A program made the translations under genes and the position numbers. The notes under the pieces are model-generated. The model worked only from the letters and a program-made list of their open reading frames with translations. It had not been told where the DNA came from and did no database searches. Positions 1-8,725 of a DNA stretch of 64,000 nucleotides are shown here, one piece after another. Source of the stretch: Teichococcus aestuarii (GTDB lineage: Bacteria > Pseudomonadota > Alphaproteobacteria > Acetobacterales > Acetobacteraceae); NCBI RefSeq assembly GCF_003116135.1, contig NZ_PDOA01000008.1:119725-183724 (forward strand). The letters run 5' to 3'. How positions within the stretch are numbered: position 1 is the stretch's first letter; every line of letters starts with the position of its first letter.

Positions 1-1520
1 CACGCGGCGGCCTCCTCGCCCTGGCCGATGGCCAGGCGCAGCACCGCCTGCTCGCTGAACAGGTCGCGGTCCAGCATGCCGCTGATGCGGCCCTCATGCA
101 TCACGGCGATCCGGTCGGAGACGCCGATCACCTCTTCCATGTCGCTGGAGATCATCAGGATGGCCACCCCCTCGTCGGCCAGCGCGCGCATCAGCGCGTA
201 GATCTCGCCCTTGGCGCCGGCATCGATGCCGCGCGTCGGCTCGTCGAACAGGATCACCCGCGGCGCCATGCTGAGCCACTTGGCCAGCACCACCTTCTGC
301 TGGTTGCCGCCCGAGAGCGTGGCGGCGACGACGCCGACATGCGGCGCCTTGATCCGCAGGGAAGCCACCTGCCGCTCCGCCGTGGCGGCCTCCTTCCGCC
401 GGTCCAGCAGGAACAGCCGCGCGAAGCTGTGCAGCGAGGCGAGGCTGACATTCTCGGCGATGGGCATGGAGAGCACGAGGCCCGCCGCCTTGCGGTCCTC
501 CGGCACCAGGTAGAGGCCGGCGCGCACCGCGTCGCGCGGCGAGGCCAGGCGCAGCGGCCGCCCGTCCAGCAGCACCCGCCCGCCGCGCGGCGGGTCGAGC
601 CCGAACAGGGCGCGGGCCAGCGAGGTGCGCCCGGCCCCCACCAGCCCGGCCAGCCCCAGGATCTCGCCCGCGCGGATCTCCAGATCCGCCCGCGCCTGGG
701 GGAAGGCTTCCGTCACCAGCCCCTCCGCCGTCAGCCCGCCCGGCCCGGGGGCGCGGCGCGGCGGCGTGTAGAGGGCGCGCAGCTCCCGCCCGATCATCAG
801 CCGGATCATCGCCGCGTGGCCGATCTCGCCGCGCTCCAGCGTGCCGGCGAGCTTCCCGTCGCGCAGGCAGACGACGCGGTCGGCGCAGTCGACGATCTCG
901 GCCAGGCGGTGGGTGATGTAGATGATGGCGGTGCCCGCGGCGCGCAGCTCCTGCACCACGGCGAGCAGCCGCGCCGTCTCCGACAGCGTCAGCGAGGAGG
1001 TCGGCTCGTCGAAGATGATGATGCGCGCCTCGGCCGCCAGCGCCTTGGCGATCTCGACGAGCTGGCGCTGCGCGATGGAGAGCGCGGCCAGCGGTGTCTC
1101 GGGCGCGAAATCGGCGCCGAGCCGCGCCAGCAGCGGCCGCACCCGCGCAGCCGCCGCGCGCCGGTCGAGCAGGCGCAGCGGGCCGCCGCGCAGCGGCTCG
1201 CGCCCGAACAGCACGTTGGCCGCCACGTCGAGGTTGTCGAAGAGGTTCAGCTCCTGGTGCACGAAGGCGATGCCGGCGGCCTGCGCGTCGGGCACGGTCA
1301 GGCGGGGCCATTCCCGCCCCCCCACCACGATGCGCCCGGCGCTGGGGGCGACGACGCCGCCCAGCACCTTCATCAGCGTGGACTTGCCGGCGCCGTTCTC
1401 GCCGATCAGCCCGAGCACCTCCCCCGGCCTCAGCCGCAGGCTCACATCGTCCAGCGCCCGCACGCCGGGATAGCTCTTGCTGATGCCCTCGAGCGACAGG
1501 ATCGGGGCCACCCCGTCCAT
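1..1520 (-). CDS. Sugar ABC transporter ATP-binding protein (RbsA/XylG type), C-terminus cut by window edge
   Basis: This is the ATPase of a sugar importer of the ribose/xylose class, which couples ATP hydrolysis to uptake through a membrane permease that is not in the window. Two ATP-binding halves are visible. The N-terminal half has Walker A GENGAGKST near residues 40-48, signature LSIAQRQ and a DEPTS Walker B. The C-terminal half has the degenerate P-loop GLVGAGRTS, signature LSGGNQQK and DEPTRGID. A weak second P-loop is normal for RbsA. About 506 codons are present, so only the last few residues are missing. The ATG lies 6 nt after the stop of the binding-protein gene, so the two are co-transcribed. 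The substrate is inferred only from family and neighbours. Confidence 0.93.
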   Translation of the reverse strand, partial: MDGVAPILSLEGISKSYPGVRALDDVSLRLRPGEVLGLIGENGAGKSTLMKVLGGVVAPSAGRIVVGGREWPRLTVPDAQAAGIAFVHQELNLFDNLDVAANVLFGREPLRGGPLRLLDRRAAAARVRPLLARLGADFAPETPLAALSIAQRQLVEIAKALAAEARIIIFDEPTSSLTLSETARLLAVVQELRAAGTAIIYITHRLAEIVDCADRVVCLRDGKLAGTLERGEIGHAAMIRLMIGRELRALYTPPRRAPGPGGLTAEGLVTEAFPQARADLEIRAGEILGLAGLVGAGRTSLARALFGLDPPRGGRVLLDGRPLRLASPRDAVRAGLYLVPEDRKAAGLVLSMPIAENVSLASLHSFARLFLLDRRKEAATAERQVASLRIKAPHVGVVAATLSGGNQQKVVLAKWLSMAPRVILFDEPTRGIDAGAKGEIYALMRALADEGVAILMISSDMEEVIGVSDRIAVMHEGRISGMLDRDLFSEQAVLRLAIGQGEEAAA

Positions 1521-1526
1521 GGCGGC

Positions 1527-2492
1527 CTACCGGCTCCGCAGCAATTCGCGCATCTGCGCCTGGAACTCCTGCACGTTGCTCTTGTCGATGATGCGGGTGG
1601 GCACGATGATCTGCTTGTTCTCGGGGATGAAGGAGCGGTCCCCCTCCAGGTACTTCACCATGCCGACCATGCTGCGGTAGCCGAACTCGTAGGGCTGCTG
1701 CACCACGGTGGAATGGATGGTGCCGTCCGCCACGCCGCGCAGCGTCAGCCCGTCCTCGTCGAAGCCGACGATGCGGACCTTGCCCTCGCGCCCCGCGCCC
1801 TTCACCGCCTGGTAGATCTGCGGCGTGTTGTAGGCCCACAGCCCGACCATCAGGTCGATGTCGTCGCGGCGCGCCAGCGTGTCCTCGACATTGCGCTTGG
1901 CGCGCGCCATGTCGCTCTCATCGGTGCGGATGTCGGCCACCTCGATGTTGCCGCCCTGCAGCGCCTCGCGGATGCCCTGCACGCGCTCGCGCGCATTGTC
2001 GGCGTCCATGGTACCGACGAAGAGCATGGCCTTGCCGCCCTGCGGCAGCGCCGCCTTCATCTGCCGCCCGGCCTCGCGCCCGGCGGCGACATTGTCCGTG
2101 CCGATATAGACGGCGCGGTTGCTGTTGGGCGCGTCGCTGTCGGTGGTGAACAGCACCGCCTGGGCGGCGGCGCGGTTCAGCATGTCCGTGCTGTTGCCGG
2201 GGTTGATGGCGGAGATGGCAATGCCGGCGACACGCCGCGCCAGCAACTCGTCCACGATGCGGCGCTGCTCGGCGGCGCTCGCCTGGGCGGGGACGATCAT
2301 CTCCATGTTGTATTGCGGGTATTCGCGGTTCGCCTTCTCGATGCCGCGGCGCGCGATGGTCCAGAAATCGGCCGAGACGTTGACGACGAAGGCGAGGGTC
2401 TTCTTGTCCTGCGCCGCCGCGCCGCGCGGCAGGGCGGCGGCGGAAAGCGCGAAGGCGGCCGGGGCGGCCAGCAGGCTGCGGCGTTGCATCAT
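1527..2492 (-). CDS. Sugar ABC transporter periplasmic binding protein (RbsB-like, Peripla_BP_4)
   Basis: This 321-residue protein has a signal peptide with an early Arg-Arg pair (MMQRRSLL), a hydrophobic core and a likely AAA-Q cleavage around residue 28. The mature part has the two-lobe periplasmic-binding-protein layout: an N-lobe beginning KTLAFVVNVSADFW, the ISAINPGNS segment, and a C-lobe region with VGFDEDG. This matches ribose/xylose-type binding proteins in length and order. It would capture a sugar in the periplasm and deliver it to the importer whose ATPase follows 6 nt downstream. The upstream SDR sugar dehydrogenase supports an aldose ligand, but specificity cannot be read from sequence. 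Confidence 0.9.
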   Translation of the reverse strand: MMQRRSLLAAPAAFALSAAALPRGAAAQDKKTLAFVVNVSADFWTIARRGIEKANREYPQYNMEMIVPAQASAAEQRRIVDELLARRVAGIAISAINPGNSTDMLNRAAAQAVLFTTDSDAPNSNRAVYIGTDNVAAGREAGRQMKAALPQGGKAMLFVGTMDADNARERVQGIREALQGGNIEVADIRTDESDMARAKRNVEDTLARRDDIDLMVGLWAYNTPQIYQAVKGAGREGKVRIVGFDEDGLTLRGVADGTIHSTVVQQPYEFGYRSMVGMVKYLEGDRSFIPENKQIIVPTRIIDKSNVQEFQAQMRELLRSR

Positions 2493-2590
2493 GTCCCTCC
2501 CAGGACGTTGAGGCCCGGCTCCCTCTCGTTCGGCGGGGGAGTCTCGGGCCGGTCAGGCCAGCGGAGGAATTTGGCCCCGAGGGCCAGCCG

Positions 2591-2614
2591 CGCCGCCAGC
2601 CGAAGCTGGCGGCG
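2591..2614 (-). other. Intercistronic hairpin with UUCG tetraloop
   Basis: Read on the minus strand, a perfect 10-bp GC-rich stem closes on a TTCG loop about 25 nt after the stop of the SDR gene. C(UUCG)G loops are unusually stable in RNA. No T-run follows, so this is either a weak terminator, an RNA-stabilising element separating SDR and binding-protein messages, or both. Confidence 0.5.
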
Positions 2615-2640
2615 GCATCATCACCTTTCCGCGAATGGCC

Positions 2641-3411
2641 TCAGGTCCAGCCGCCATCGACGACGAATTCCTGCGCCGAGCACATGGCGGAGGCGGCGGA
2701 GGCGAGGAACAGCGCCATGTCGGCGATGTGCGCCGGCATCACCCGCCCGGCCAGCACCTGCCCGGCCTCGATCTCTCGCTCCGCCTCCGGCGTCACCCAG
2801 AGCGAAAGCTGGCGCTCGGTCATCACCCAGCCCGGCACCAGCGTGTTCACGCGGATGCCCTGCTTGCCGTAGTCCCGCGCCAGGCCGCGGGTCAGCCCGT
2901 GCACCGAGGCCTTGGCCATGGTGTAGGCGGGCATGCCGCCCTGCCGCAGCTTCCAGCTCACCGAACCGAAATTGACGATGGAGCCGCCGCCCGCCCGCTG
3001 CATCTGCGGCAGGATGGCCTGCGCGGCGAAGAACAGCGGCCGCTGGTTGATGGCCATGCGGTCGTCCCAGTATTCCGGCGTCACCGCCTCCGGCTCGTGG
3101 CGCTGGTCGTTGGCGGCGTTGTTCAGCAGCACGGTGATGTCGCCATGCGCCGCGGCGGCCCTGGCGATGGCGGCGCGCAGCGCGGCGATGTCGCGGATGT
3201 CGCAGGGCAGGAACAGCGGCGCCACGGCCCCGTCCAGGGCGGCAACCCGCTCCGCCAGGGCGCGGCTCGCCTCATCGGCGATGTCGACGAAGGCAACGCG
3301 GGCGCCCTGCCGCGCGAAGGCCTCGGTCAGCGCGGCGCCGATGCCGCTGCCGCCGCCGGTGATGAACACGCTGCGGTCGCGCAGGTCGGGATAGATGGCA
3401 TTGGGGGTCAT
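2641..3411 (-). CDS. SDR-family sugar dehydrogenase, D-xylose 1-dehydrogenase-like
   Basis: This 256-residue short-chain dehydrogenase has the cofactor motif TGGGSGIG at residues 18-25, an NNAA motif near 97-100, catalytic Ser150 and the pair Tyr163/Lys167 (YTMAK). The Asp in FVDIADE after the second strand favours NAD over NADP. The N-terminus (AIYPDL then TGGGSGIGA), the NFGSVSW segment and the C-terminal EFVVDGGW closely follow the pattern I remember for Caulobacter NAD-dependent xylose dehydrogenase. The expected reaction is oxidation of a pentose to its lactone. The gene lies upstream of a sugar ABC transporter on the same strand, which fits. Other aldoses or a different alcohol cannot be excluded. 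Confidence 0.85.
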   Translation of the reverse strand: MTPNAIYPDLRDRSVFITGGGSGIGAALTEAFARQGARVAFVDIADEASRALAERVAALDGAVAPLFLPCDIRDIAALRAAIARAAAAHGDITVLLNNAANDQRHEPEAVTPEYWDDRMAINQRPLFFAAQAILPQMQRAGGGSIVNFGSVSWKLRQGGMPAYTMAKASVHGLTRGLARDYGKQGIRVNTLVPGWVMTERQLSLWVTPEAEREIEAGQVLAGRVMPAHIADMALFLASAASAMCSAQEFVVDGGWT

Positions 3412-3578
3412 GGCGTCTCCTGCCGGCGCTGCTGCCCCGGCGCCCGGAGGCGGCGCCCCTTCGGGCGGGGCCGCTTCCTGGCGGGGGTCGCCGGCAGCAT
3501 GCGTCCGCGCGCCGCTCCAGGCCAGGGCGATCTCGCCCACGGCCATGACAGGGTGGAGAGGGCGGCGCGGCGCCCGCC

Positions 3579-4436
3579 TCAGCCCTCCACGCTCTGCAGG
3601 ATGCGCCGGGCCAGCCGCAGGTGCAGCCCCTCGATCATCCGCCCCTCCAGCGAGAGCACGCCCTGGTCCGGGCTCGCCGCGAAGGCCGCCACCACCGCGC
3701 GCGCCCAGCGCTGCCGCTCCGCATCCGGGGTGAAGGCGGCGTTCACCGGCGCGATCTGCGCGGGGTGGATGCAGAGCTTGCCGGCGAAGCCGTCGCGCGC
3801 CGCCTCCGCCGCCTCGCGCGCCAGCCCCTCGGCGTCGCGCGGGTCGGGGTGGGGGGTGTCGAGCGCGGGCAGGCCGGCGGCGGCGGCGGCCAGCAGCATC
3901 GCCGCCCGCGCCTGCCGCACCGGCGCGGCATAGGCCCCCGCCGCGTCGCGCGGGGTGACGCCGATGTCGGAGGAGAGGTCCTCCGCGCCGAAGCACAGCG
4001 CCCGCAGGCGGGGCGGCGCGCCGCGGTAATCCAGCCCGTGCAGCGAGGCCGCCGTCTCCGTCACCAGCGCCAGCACGGCGGTGCGGCCCGGTGCCTGTCC
4101 CGCCGCCACCTCCAGCGCCTCCAGGTGGTGGTCGAGCGCCAGGATGTCGGCCATGCCGGCGCATTTGGGCAGCATCACCGCCGCCGGCGCCCCCGGCAGC
4201 ACCGCCGCCAGATCCTCCAGGTACCAGGGCGTGCCGCGCGCATTCACCCGCACCACCACCGGGCGGCCCGCCAGCCCCGGCAGCATCGCCGCCAGCGCGG
4301 CGCGGGCGGCCTCCTTGGCCGCGGGCGCGACGGAATCCTCCAGGTCCAGCACCACGCCATCGGCCAGGCCGTCCAGCGCCTTTTCGATCTTGCGCGGCGA
4401 ATCCCCGGGCGCGAAGAGCAGGCTGCGCAGCCTCAT
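3579..4436 (-). CDS. HpcH/HpaI-CitE family CoA-ester lyase (citramalyl/malyl-CoA lyase type)
   Basis: This 285-residue TIM-barrel lyase matches the size of single-subunit CitE-like enzymes. Family residues are visible: LDLEDSV near the N-terminus, VRVNARG with the substrate-binding Arg, the Glu of VTETAASL, and the acidic [10 protein letters not shown] segment that holds Mg. The family cleaves 3-hydroxyacyl-CoA esters such as citramalyl-CoA, malyl-CoA or methylmalyl-CoA. The start overlaps the stop of the MaoC hydratase by ATGA, so this is the last gene of the leftward CoA-ester operon. With CoA-transferase and hydratase upstream, cleavage of (S)-citramalyl-CoA to acetyl-CoA and pyruvate is the best inference. 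Confidence 0.88.
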   Translation of the reverse strand: MRLRSLLFAPGDSPRKIEKALDGLADGVVLDLEDSVAPAAKEAARAALAAMLPGLAGRPVVVRVNARGTPWYLEDLAAVLPGAPAAVMLPKCAGMADILALDHHLEALEVAAGQAPGRTAVLALVTETAASLHGLDYRGAPPRLRALCFGAEDLSSDIGVTPRDAAGAYAAPVRQARAAMLLAAAAAGLPALDTPHPDPRDAEGLAREAAEAARDGFAGKLCIHPAQIAPVNAAFTPDAERQRWARAVVAAFAASPDQGVLSLEGRMIEGLHLRLARRILQSVEG

Positions 4437-4897
4437 GCCGCGCCCTTCGCCGGGCGGCGGCGCATCAGCGCGGCGCGCTCGCAGCTTGCCACCACCTCGC
4501 CGCGCTGATTGTAGGCCTCGTGCCGCAGCGTGACGATGCCGGCATCGGCGCGCGAGCGGCTGGGCCGCGCCGAGACCACCGTGCTGCGCACGCCGAGCGT
4601 GTCGCCGGCGAAGACCGGCACGGGGAAGCGCACATCCGTCATTCCGAGATTGGCGATGGCGGTGCCGTTGGTGGTGTTGTGCACGCTCATGCCGATCATC
4701 AGCCCGAGCGTCAGCAGCGAGTTCATCAGCGGCTGGCCGAACTCGCTGTCCTTCATGAACTCGGCGTCCAGGTGCAGCCGCGCCACGTTCATCGTCATGC
4801 CACAGAACAGCACGTTGTCGGCTTCCGTCAGGGTACGGCGCCAGCCGGCGTCGATCTCCAGCCCCTCGGTCAGCTCCTCGAACCACAATCCGCCCAT
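4433..4897 (-). CDS. MaoC-family acyl-CoA hydratase
   Basis: This is a 154-residue single hot-dog domain protein. The hydratase signature region reads as [11 protein letters not shown] followed by LHLDAEF and [12 protein letters not shown], the arrangement of enoyl-CoA hydratases that act on branched or dicarboxylic CoA esters such as mesaconyl-CoA or itaconyl-CoA. The C-terminal [15 protein letters not shown] strand is also typical of the fold. It sits between an acyl-CoA dehydrogenase (20 nt upstream) and a CitE-like lyase (4-nt overlap downstream), so it probably hydrates the CoA ester that the lyase then cleaves. The exact substrate is inferred from context. Confidence 0.87.
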   Translation of the reverse strand: MGGLWFEELTEGLEIDAGWRRTLTEADNVLFCGMTMNVARLHLDAEFMKDSEFGQPLMNSLLTLGLMIGMSVHNTTNGTAIANLGMTDVRFPVPVFAGDTLGVRSTVVSARPSRSRADAGIVTLRHEAYNQRGEVVASCERAALMRRRPAKGAA

Positions 4898-4916
4898 CGG
4901 TCTTCCTTCCCGCGCT

Positions 4917-6083
4917 TCAGTAGGATTTCGGCAGCCCCAGCACCTTCTCCGCGATGAAGCAGAGGATGAGCTGGGGGCTGACGGGCGCGATGCGCGGGAT
5001 CATCACCTCGCGCAGGAAGCGCTCCACATGGTATTCCTTGGCGTAGCCGAAGCCGCCATGCGTCATCACCGCCTGCTGGCAGGCGCGGAAGCCGGCCTCG
5101 GCGGCGAGGTACTTGGCGGCATTGGCCTCGGCCCCGCAGGAGAGGCCGCGGTCGTAGCGCCAGGCCGCCTGCAGGATCATCAGCCGCGCCGCCTGCAATT
5201 CCATCCAGTTGGCGGCCAGCGGATGCTGGATCGCCTGGTTCTGCCCGATCGGCCGGCCGAACACGCGCCGCTCCCGCGCATAGGCGGTGGCCCGCTCGAG
5301 CGCCACGAAGCCGAGCCCCACCGCCTCGGCCGCGATCAGGATGCGCTCCGGGTTCAGCCCGTGCAGGATGTACTCGAAGCCGCGCCCTTCCTCGCCGATG
5401 CGGTCCTCCTCCGGCACTTCCAGCCCGTCGAAGAACACCTCGTTGGAATCCACCGCCTTGCGGCCCATCTTCTCGATCTCGCGCACCGAGACGCGGCTGC
5501 GGTCGAGCGTGGTGTAGAACAGGCTCAGGCCCTCGGTGCGGCGCTTGACCTGCTCGATCGGCGTGGTGCGCGCCAGGATCAGCGCCTTCTCCGCCACCTG
5601 CGCGGTGGAGATCCAGATCTTCTGGCCATGGATCACGTAGCGGTCGCCGCGCCGCTCGGCGCGGGTGCGAAGGCGGGTGGTGTCGAGCCCCGCATCCGGC
5701 TCGGTGACGGCGAAGCAGGCCCGCTCCTTCCCCTGGATCAGCGGCGGCAGCATCCGCCGCTTCTGCGCCTCGCTGCCGAACACCACCACCGGGTTCAGCC
5801 CGAAGATGTTCATGTGCACGGCGGAGGCACCGCTCATGCCGGCGCCGGATTGCGAGATGGCCTGCATCATGATGGCCGCCTCGGTGATGCCGAGGCCGGC
5901 GCCGCCATATTCCTCCGGCATGCAGATGCCGAGCCAGCCATCCCGCGCCATGGCCTCGTAGAATTCCTGCGGGAAGCCGCCCTCGCGGTCGTGCCTGAGC
6001 CAGTACTCGTCGCCGAAGCCGGCGCAGATGCGCGCGGCGGCGTCGCGCACCGCCTCCTGCGCCTCGGTCAGGGTGAAGTCCAT
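4917..6083 (-). CDS. Acyl-CoA dehydrogenase
   Basis: This is a 388-residue flavoenzyme of normal family length. The N-terminal helical domain begins [14 protein letters not shown], the central beta domain contains [14 protein letters not shown] and QKIWISTA, and the C-terminal helical domain ends with [15 protein letters not shown]. It should introduce a double bond next to the carbonyl of a CoA thioester and pass electrons to ETF. The position that carries Glu in the YEGT motif of medium-chain enzymes reads IAPVS here, so the usual catalytic base is absent or placed elsewhere, as in a subgroup of proteobacterial homologues. It lies 3 nt after the CoA-transferase gene. Confidence 0.92.
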   Translation of the reverse strand: MDFTLTEAQEAVRDAAARICAGFGDEYWLRHDREGGFPQEFYEAMARDGWLGICMPEEYGGAGLGITEAAIMMQAISQSGAGMSGASAVHMNIFGLNPVVVFGSEAQKRRMLPPLIQGKERACFAVTEPDAGLDTTRLRTRAERRGDRYVIHGQKIWISTAQVAEKALILARTTPIEQVKRRTEGLSLFYTTLDRSRVSVREIEKMGRKAVDSNEVFFDGLEVPEEDRIGEEGRGFEYILHGLNPERILIAAEAVGLGFVALERATAYARERRVFGRPIGQNQAIQHPLAANWMELQAARLMILQAAWRYDRGLSCGAEANAAKYLAAEAGFRACQQAVMTHGGFGYAKEYHVERFLREVMIPRIAPVSPQLILCFIAEKVLGLPKSY

Positions 6084-6086
6084 GGC

Positions 6087-7223
6087 TCAGGGTCTCCCGG
6101 CGGGTTGCGACCAGAGGGCGGGGGCGGCGGGGTCCAGCGGCGGCGGCGGGCCGGGCTCGGCCGGCGGCGTGCCGGACCAGCGGCCGAGCGGCGCCGGGCT
6201 GCGCAGCACCCGCCCATCCGGCATCTCCACGCGCCGCCAGAAGCCGGTGGCCGCCAGGTGCGGGTCGTCCAGCAGGCCGGGGATGTCGTTCACCGGGGCC
6301 ACGGGGATGTCGGCGTCGGAGAGGCACGCCATCCACGCCGCCGTGCCGCGCTCCAGCAGCGCCTCGGCCACGCGGCCATAGGCGTGGTCGATATGGGCCT
6401 GGCGCGCGGCGTGGGTGGCGAGGCGCGAATCCTCCGCCAGCTCCGCCTCGCGCCCCACCAGGGCGAAGAAGCGGCGCCAGTGCGCATCGGTGTAGAGCAG
6501 CACGGCGATCCAGCCATCGGCGGTGCGGTAGGGGCGGCGCTGCGGTGACATCAGCCGGGCATAGTGCGGCCCGCCCTCGGGCGGGTCGAAGCTCAGCCCG
6601 CCAAGATGGTCGCCGGCCACGAGGTCGGCGAAGGTCTCGAACATCGGCACCTCCACCTCCTGCGCGATGCCGGTGCGCTCGCGGCAGGCCAGCGCCGCCA
6701 TCACGGCGAAGGCGAGATGCGCGCCCACCACGCGGTCCGCCAGCGTCAGCGGCACATAGGCCGGGTCGCCGCCGCGCGCCGCACCGATGGTGGCGGCGAG
6801 CCCGCCCGCCGCCTGGATCAGGTCGTCATAGGCCGGGCGGGCGGCGTAGGGGCCGCCCGCGCCGTAGCCATAGGCGCAGGCGACGATCAGGCGGGGGTTG
6901 GCCTCCGCCAGGTCCTGCCGCCGCAGGCCGAGCCGGGCGGCGGCGTCGGGGCGCATGTTGTGCACCAGCACGTCCGCCTCCGCCGCCAGCCCGCGCAGCG
7001 CCGCCTGGCCCTCCGGCGACTTCAGGTCGAGCACCACGCCACGCTTGCCGCGGTTGAGGTGGGCGAACATCGCGCCCCCCTGCCCGGCGCGGCGCAGCAC
7101 GTCGCCCTCCGGCGGCTCCACCTTCAGCACCTCGGCGCCGAGGTCGGCCAGCAGCCGGGTGGCATAGGGGCCCATCACCACGGTGCTGGCATCCAGCACC
7201 CGCAGCCCGGCGAGCGCGGTCAT
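6087..7223 (-). CDS. CaiB/BaiF family (class III) CoA-transferase
   Basis: This is a 378-residue protein with the family N-terminus (LAGLRVLDASTVVMGPYATRL), the GAEVLKVEPPEGD loop, the NRGKRGVVLDLKSPEG segment and the conserved PAYDDLIQAAGGL motif. The first Asp of that motif corresponds to the residue that forms the mixed-anhydride intermediate. The enzyme moves CoA between carboxylic acids and so activates the acid imported by the operon. Its ATG overlaps the TTT binding-protein stop by 4 nt. In itaconate degradation loci a CaiB-type enzyme provides itaconate CoA-transferase activity; that role here is inferred. Confidence 0.92.
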   Translation of the reverse strand: MTALAGLRVLDASTVVMGPYATRLLADLGAEVLKVEPPEGDVLRRAGQGGAMFAHLNRGKRGVVLDLKSPEGQAALRGLAAEADVLVHNMRPDAAARLGLRRQDLAEANPRLIVACAYGYGAGGPYAARPAYDDLIQAAGGLAATIGAARGGDPAYVPLTLADRVVGAHLAFAVMAALACRERTGIAQEVEVPMFETFADLVAGDHLGGLSFDPPEGGPHYARLMSPQRRPYRTADGWIAVLLYTDAHWRRFFALVGREAELAEDSRLATHAARQAHIDHAYGRVAEALLERGTAAWMACLSDADIPVAPVNDIPGLLDDPHLAATGFWRRVEMPDGRVLRSPAPLGRWSGTPPAEPGPPPPLDPAAPALWSQPAGRP

Positions 7224-8212
7224 TCCTTCTCGATCCCGGCGGCCTCGATCAGCTCGCGCCACTTCACCAGCTCGGCGCGGACGAAGGCGTCGAGCGTCTC
7301 GGGCGGGCCGGAGAAGGCCTCGAAGCCGAGGGCGGCGAAGCGCTTCTGCACCTCCGGCCGCTCCACCGCGCGGCGGATGGCGGCGTTCAGCGTCTGCACC
7401 ACCGGCGCGGGCAGCCCGGCCGGGCCGAACACGCCATTCCAGGAGGTGATGTCGAACCCCGCCAGCCCGGCCTCGGCCATCGAGGGCATGTCGGGCATCA
7501 GCGCCGAGCGTTCCTTCGTGCTCATCGCCAGGGCGCGCAGCTTGCCGGCCTGCACATGCGGCAGCCCCGCCGCGAGGTCGACGAACATGCAGGTCACGCG
7601 GCCGGCCATCACGTCCGTCATGGCGGGCGGCGTGCTGCGATAGGGCACGTGCAGCATCTCCACGCCGCCCATCCGCGCCATGGTGGCGCCGGCGACGATG
7701 CCGGTGCTGTTGCCGCTGGCGTAGGAGAGCCGGCCGGGCTGGCGCCGCGCCAGCGCCAGCAATTCCTCCACGCTGCGCGCCGGTACCGCTTCCCCCACCA
7801 CCAGCATGAAGGGCAGGTTGCCCATGCGCGCGATGGGGGTGAAGTCGGCCACCGGATCGTAGTCGATCCGCTTCATCAGCGAGGGGTTGGCGGAATGGCT
7901 GGTGTTGGTGGTCATGAACAGGGTGTGGCCGTCCGGCGCGGCGCGCGCCGCCGCCATGGCGGCGATGGTGCCGTTGGCGCCGGCGCGGTTCTCCACCACC
8001 ACGGGCACCTCCAGCGTCGGCCCCAGCAGCTCGGCCAGGATGCGCGCCACGGCGTCGGTGCCGCTGCCGCCGGCGAAGGGCACCAGCAGCGTCACCGGGC
8101 GCTGCGGCTTCCACGCCTCCGCGCGGGCGGGCCGGGGCAGCAGGGGCAGGGCGGGCAGCGCGGCGGCGGCGGCCAGCAGGGCGCGGCGGCGCGCCAGGGG
8201 GGCGGCGCTCAT
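7220..8212 (-). CDS. Tripartite tricarboxylate transporter (Bug family) substrate-binding protein
   Basis: This 330-residue extracytoplasmic binding protein carries a twin-Arg-like start (ARRRALLAAAAALPALPLLPRPARA) and the Bug core: RPVTLLVPFAGGSGTDAVAR, the VVENRAGANGTIA loop, HTLFMTTN, and HVPYRSTPPAMTDVMAGR. Bug proteins bind carboxylates or related acids and pair with TctA/TctB-type membrane proteins, none of which is encoded nearby, so it is an orphan component. It overlaps both neighbours by 4 nt (ATGA) and is therefore part of the CoA-ester operon. This suggests the operon degrades an imported organic acid. Confidence 0.93.
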   Translation of the reverse strand: MSAAPLARRRALLAAAAALPALPLLPRPARAEAWKPQRPVTLLVPFAGGSGTDAVARILAELLGPTLEVPVVVENRAGANGTIAAMAAARAAPDGHTLFMTTNTSHSANPSLMKRIDYDPVADFTPIARMGNLPFMLVVGEAVPARSVEELLALARRQPGRLSYASGNSTGIVAGATMARMGGVEMLHVPYRSTPPAMTDVMAGRVTCMFVDLAAGLPHVQAGKLRALAMSTKERSALMPDMPSMAEAGLAGFDITSWNGVFGPAGLPAPVVQTLNAAIRRAVERPEVQKRFAALGFEAFSGPPETLDAFVRAELVKWRELIEAAGIEKE

Positions 8213-8616
8213 GCGTGGCCTCCCGCGCGGCGCACCACCTTGGCCGGGTCCTCGCCATAGGGCGGCGAGTAGATCACCAGCACCTGCACCGGCTCCTCGC
8301 TCACCACGGTGAAGATGTGCTCCTCGCCGGCGGGGAAGAAGCACATCTCGCCCGGCCCGATCTCGCGGCTCTGGCCGCACACCTCGGCGCGGGCGCGGCC
8401 GGCGAGCATGTAGCAGGCCTGCTCCATGCCGGGATGCGCGTGCGGCAGCGCCCCCTGCCCGCCCTCGATGGTGCCGAGCAGCACCTCCATCCGCGTCGCC
8501 CCCACCGTCTCGGGGGCGATCAGGCGGCGGTTCACCGTGCCGGTGTGGTTGGCGGGGCTGTAGCCGGGCACATCCTCCGGCCGCACGAAATAGCTGCGCT
8601 GCGGGGTCTCGGGCAT
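8209..8616 (-). CDS. Cupin-domain protein, first gene of the CoA-ester operon
   Basis: This 135-residue single-domain cupin has a first metal-binding motif read as LPHAHPGMEQACYMLAGRARAE and a second as GEMCFFPAGEEHIF, giving two His and a Glu plus a distal His for a metal site. The start is the ATG at 8614-8616 because an AGGAGG ribosome-binding site sits just upstream; an in-frame extension to 8763 would run through the promoter region. Cupins of this size can be isomerases, decarboxylases or ligand sensors, and I cannot assign a reaction. Its place at the head of the operon suggests an accessory step on the imported acid. Confidence 0.82.
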   Translation of the reverse strand: MPETPQRSYFVRPEDVPGYSPANHTGTVNRRLIAPETVGATRMEVLLGTIEGGQGALPHAHPGMEQACYMLAGRARAEVCGQSREIGPGEMCFFPAGEEHIFTVVSEEPVQVLVIYSPPYGEDPAKVVRRAGGHA

Positions 8617-8725
8617 CGGTTCCTCCTGGCGCCGGGCTTGCCGCCGGCTGTCTTCGCTGGAAATTCCGGACCCTGCGGGGCCATAAATCAATTGAAAATT
8701 TTTGCTCCCCCTATAGATATTTTTT
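8617..8725. promoter_or_regulatory. Divergent LysR / CoA-ester operon promoter region
   Basis: This 109-bp spacer between the cupin gene and lysR is much richer in A/T than its surroundings from about 8681 on. It contains the palindrome TCAATTGA at 8688-8695 and a TATAGAT stretch at 8712-8718 directly upstream of the LysR ATG. LysR regulators usually bind T-N11-A sites in such divergent spacers. The palindrome is a candidate operator, not a confirmed one. Confidence 0.5.

Noticed and set aside
94..1839. A 581-codon open frame on the minus strand across the sugar ATPase region
   Set aside because: Its translation is Arg/Gly/Ala-rich and motif-free, while a neighbouring frame carries a complete RbsA-type ATPase; it is a GC-rich shadow frame.
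96..2975. A 959-codon plus-strand frame over the ATPase, binding protein and SDR genes
   Set aside because: Low-complexity His/Arg/Gly-rich product with no domain; lies antisense to three well-supported genes.
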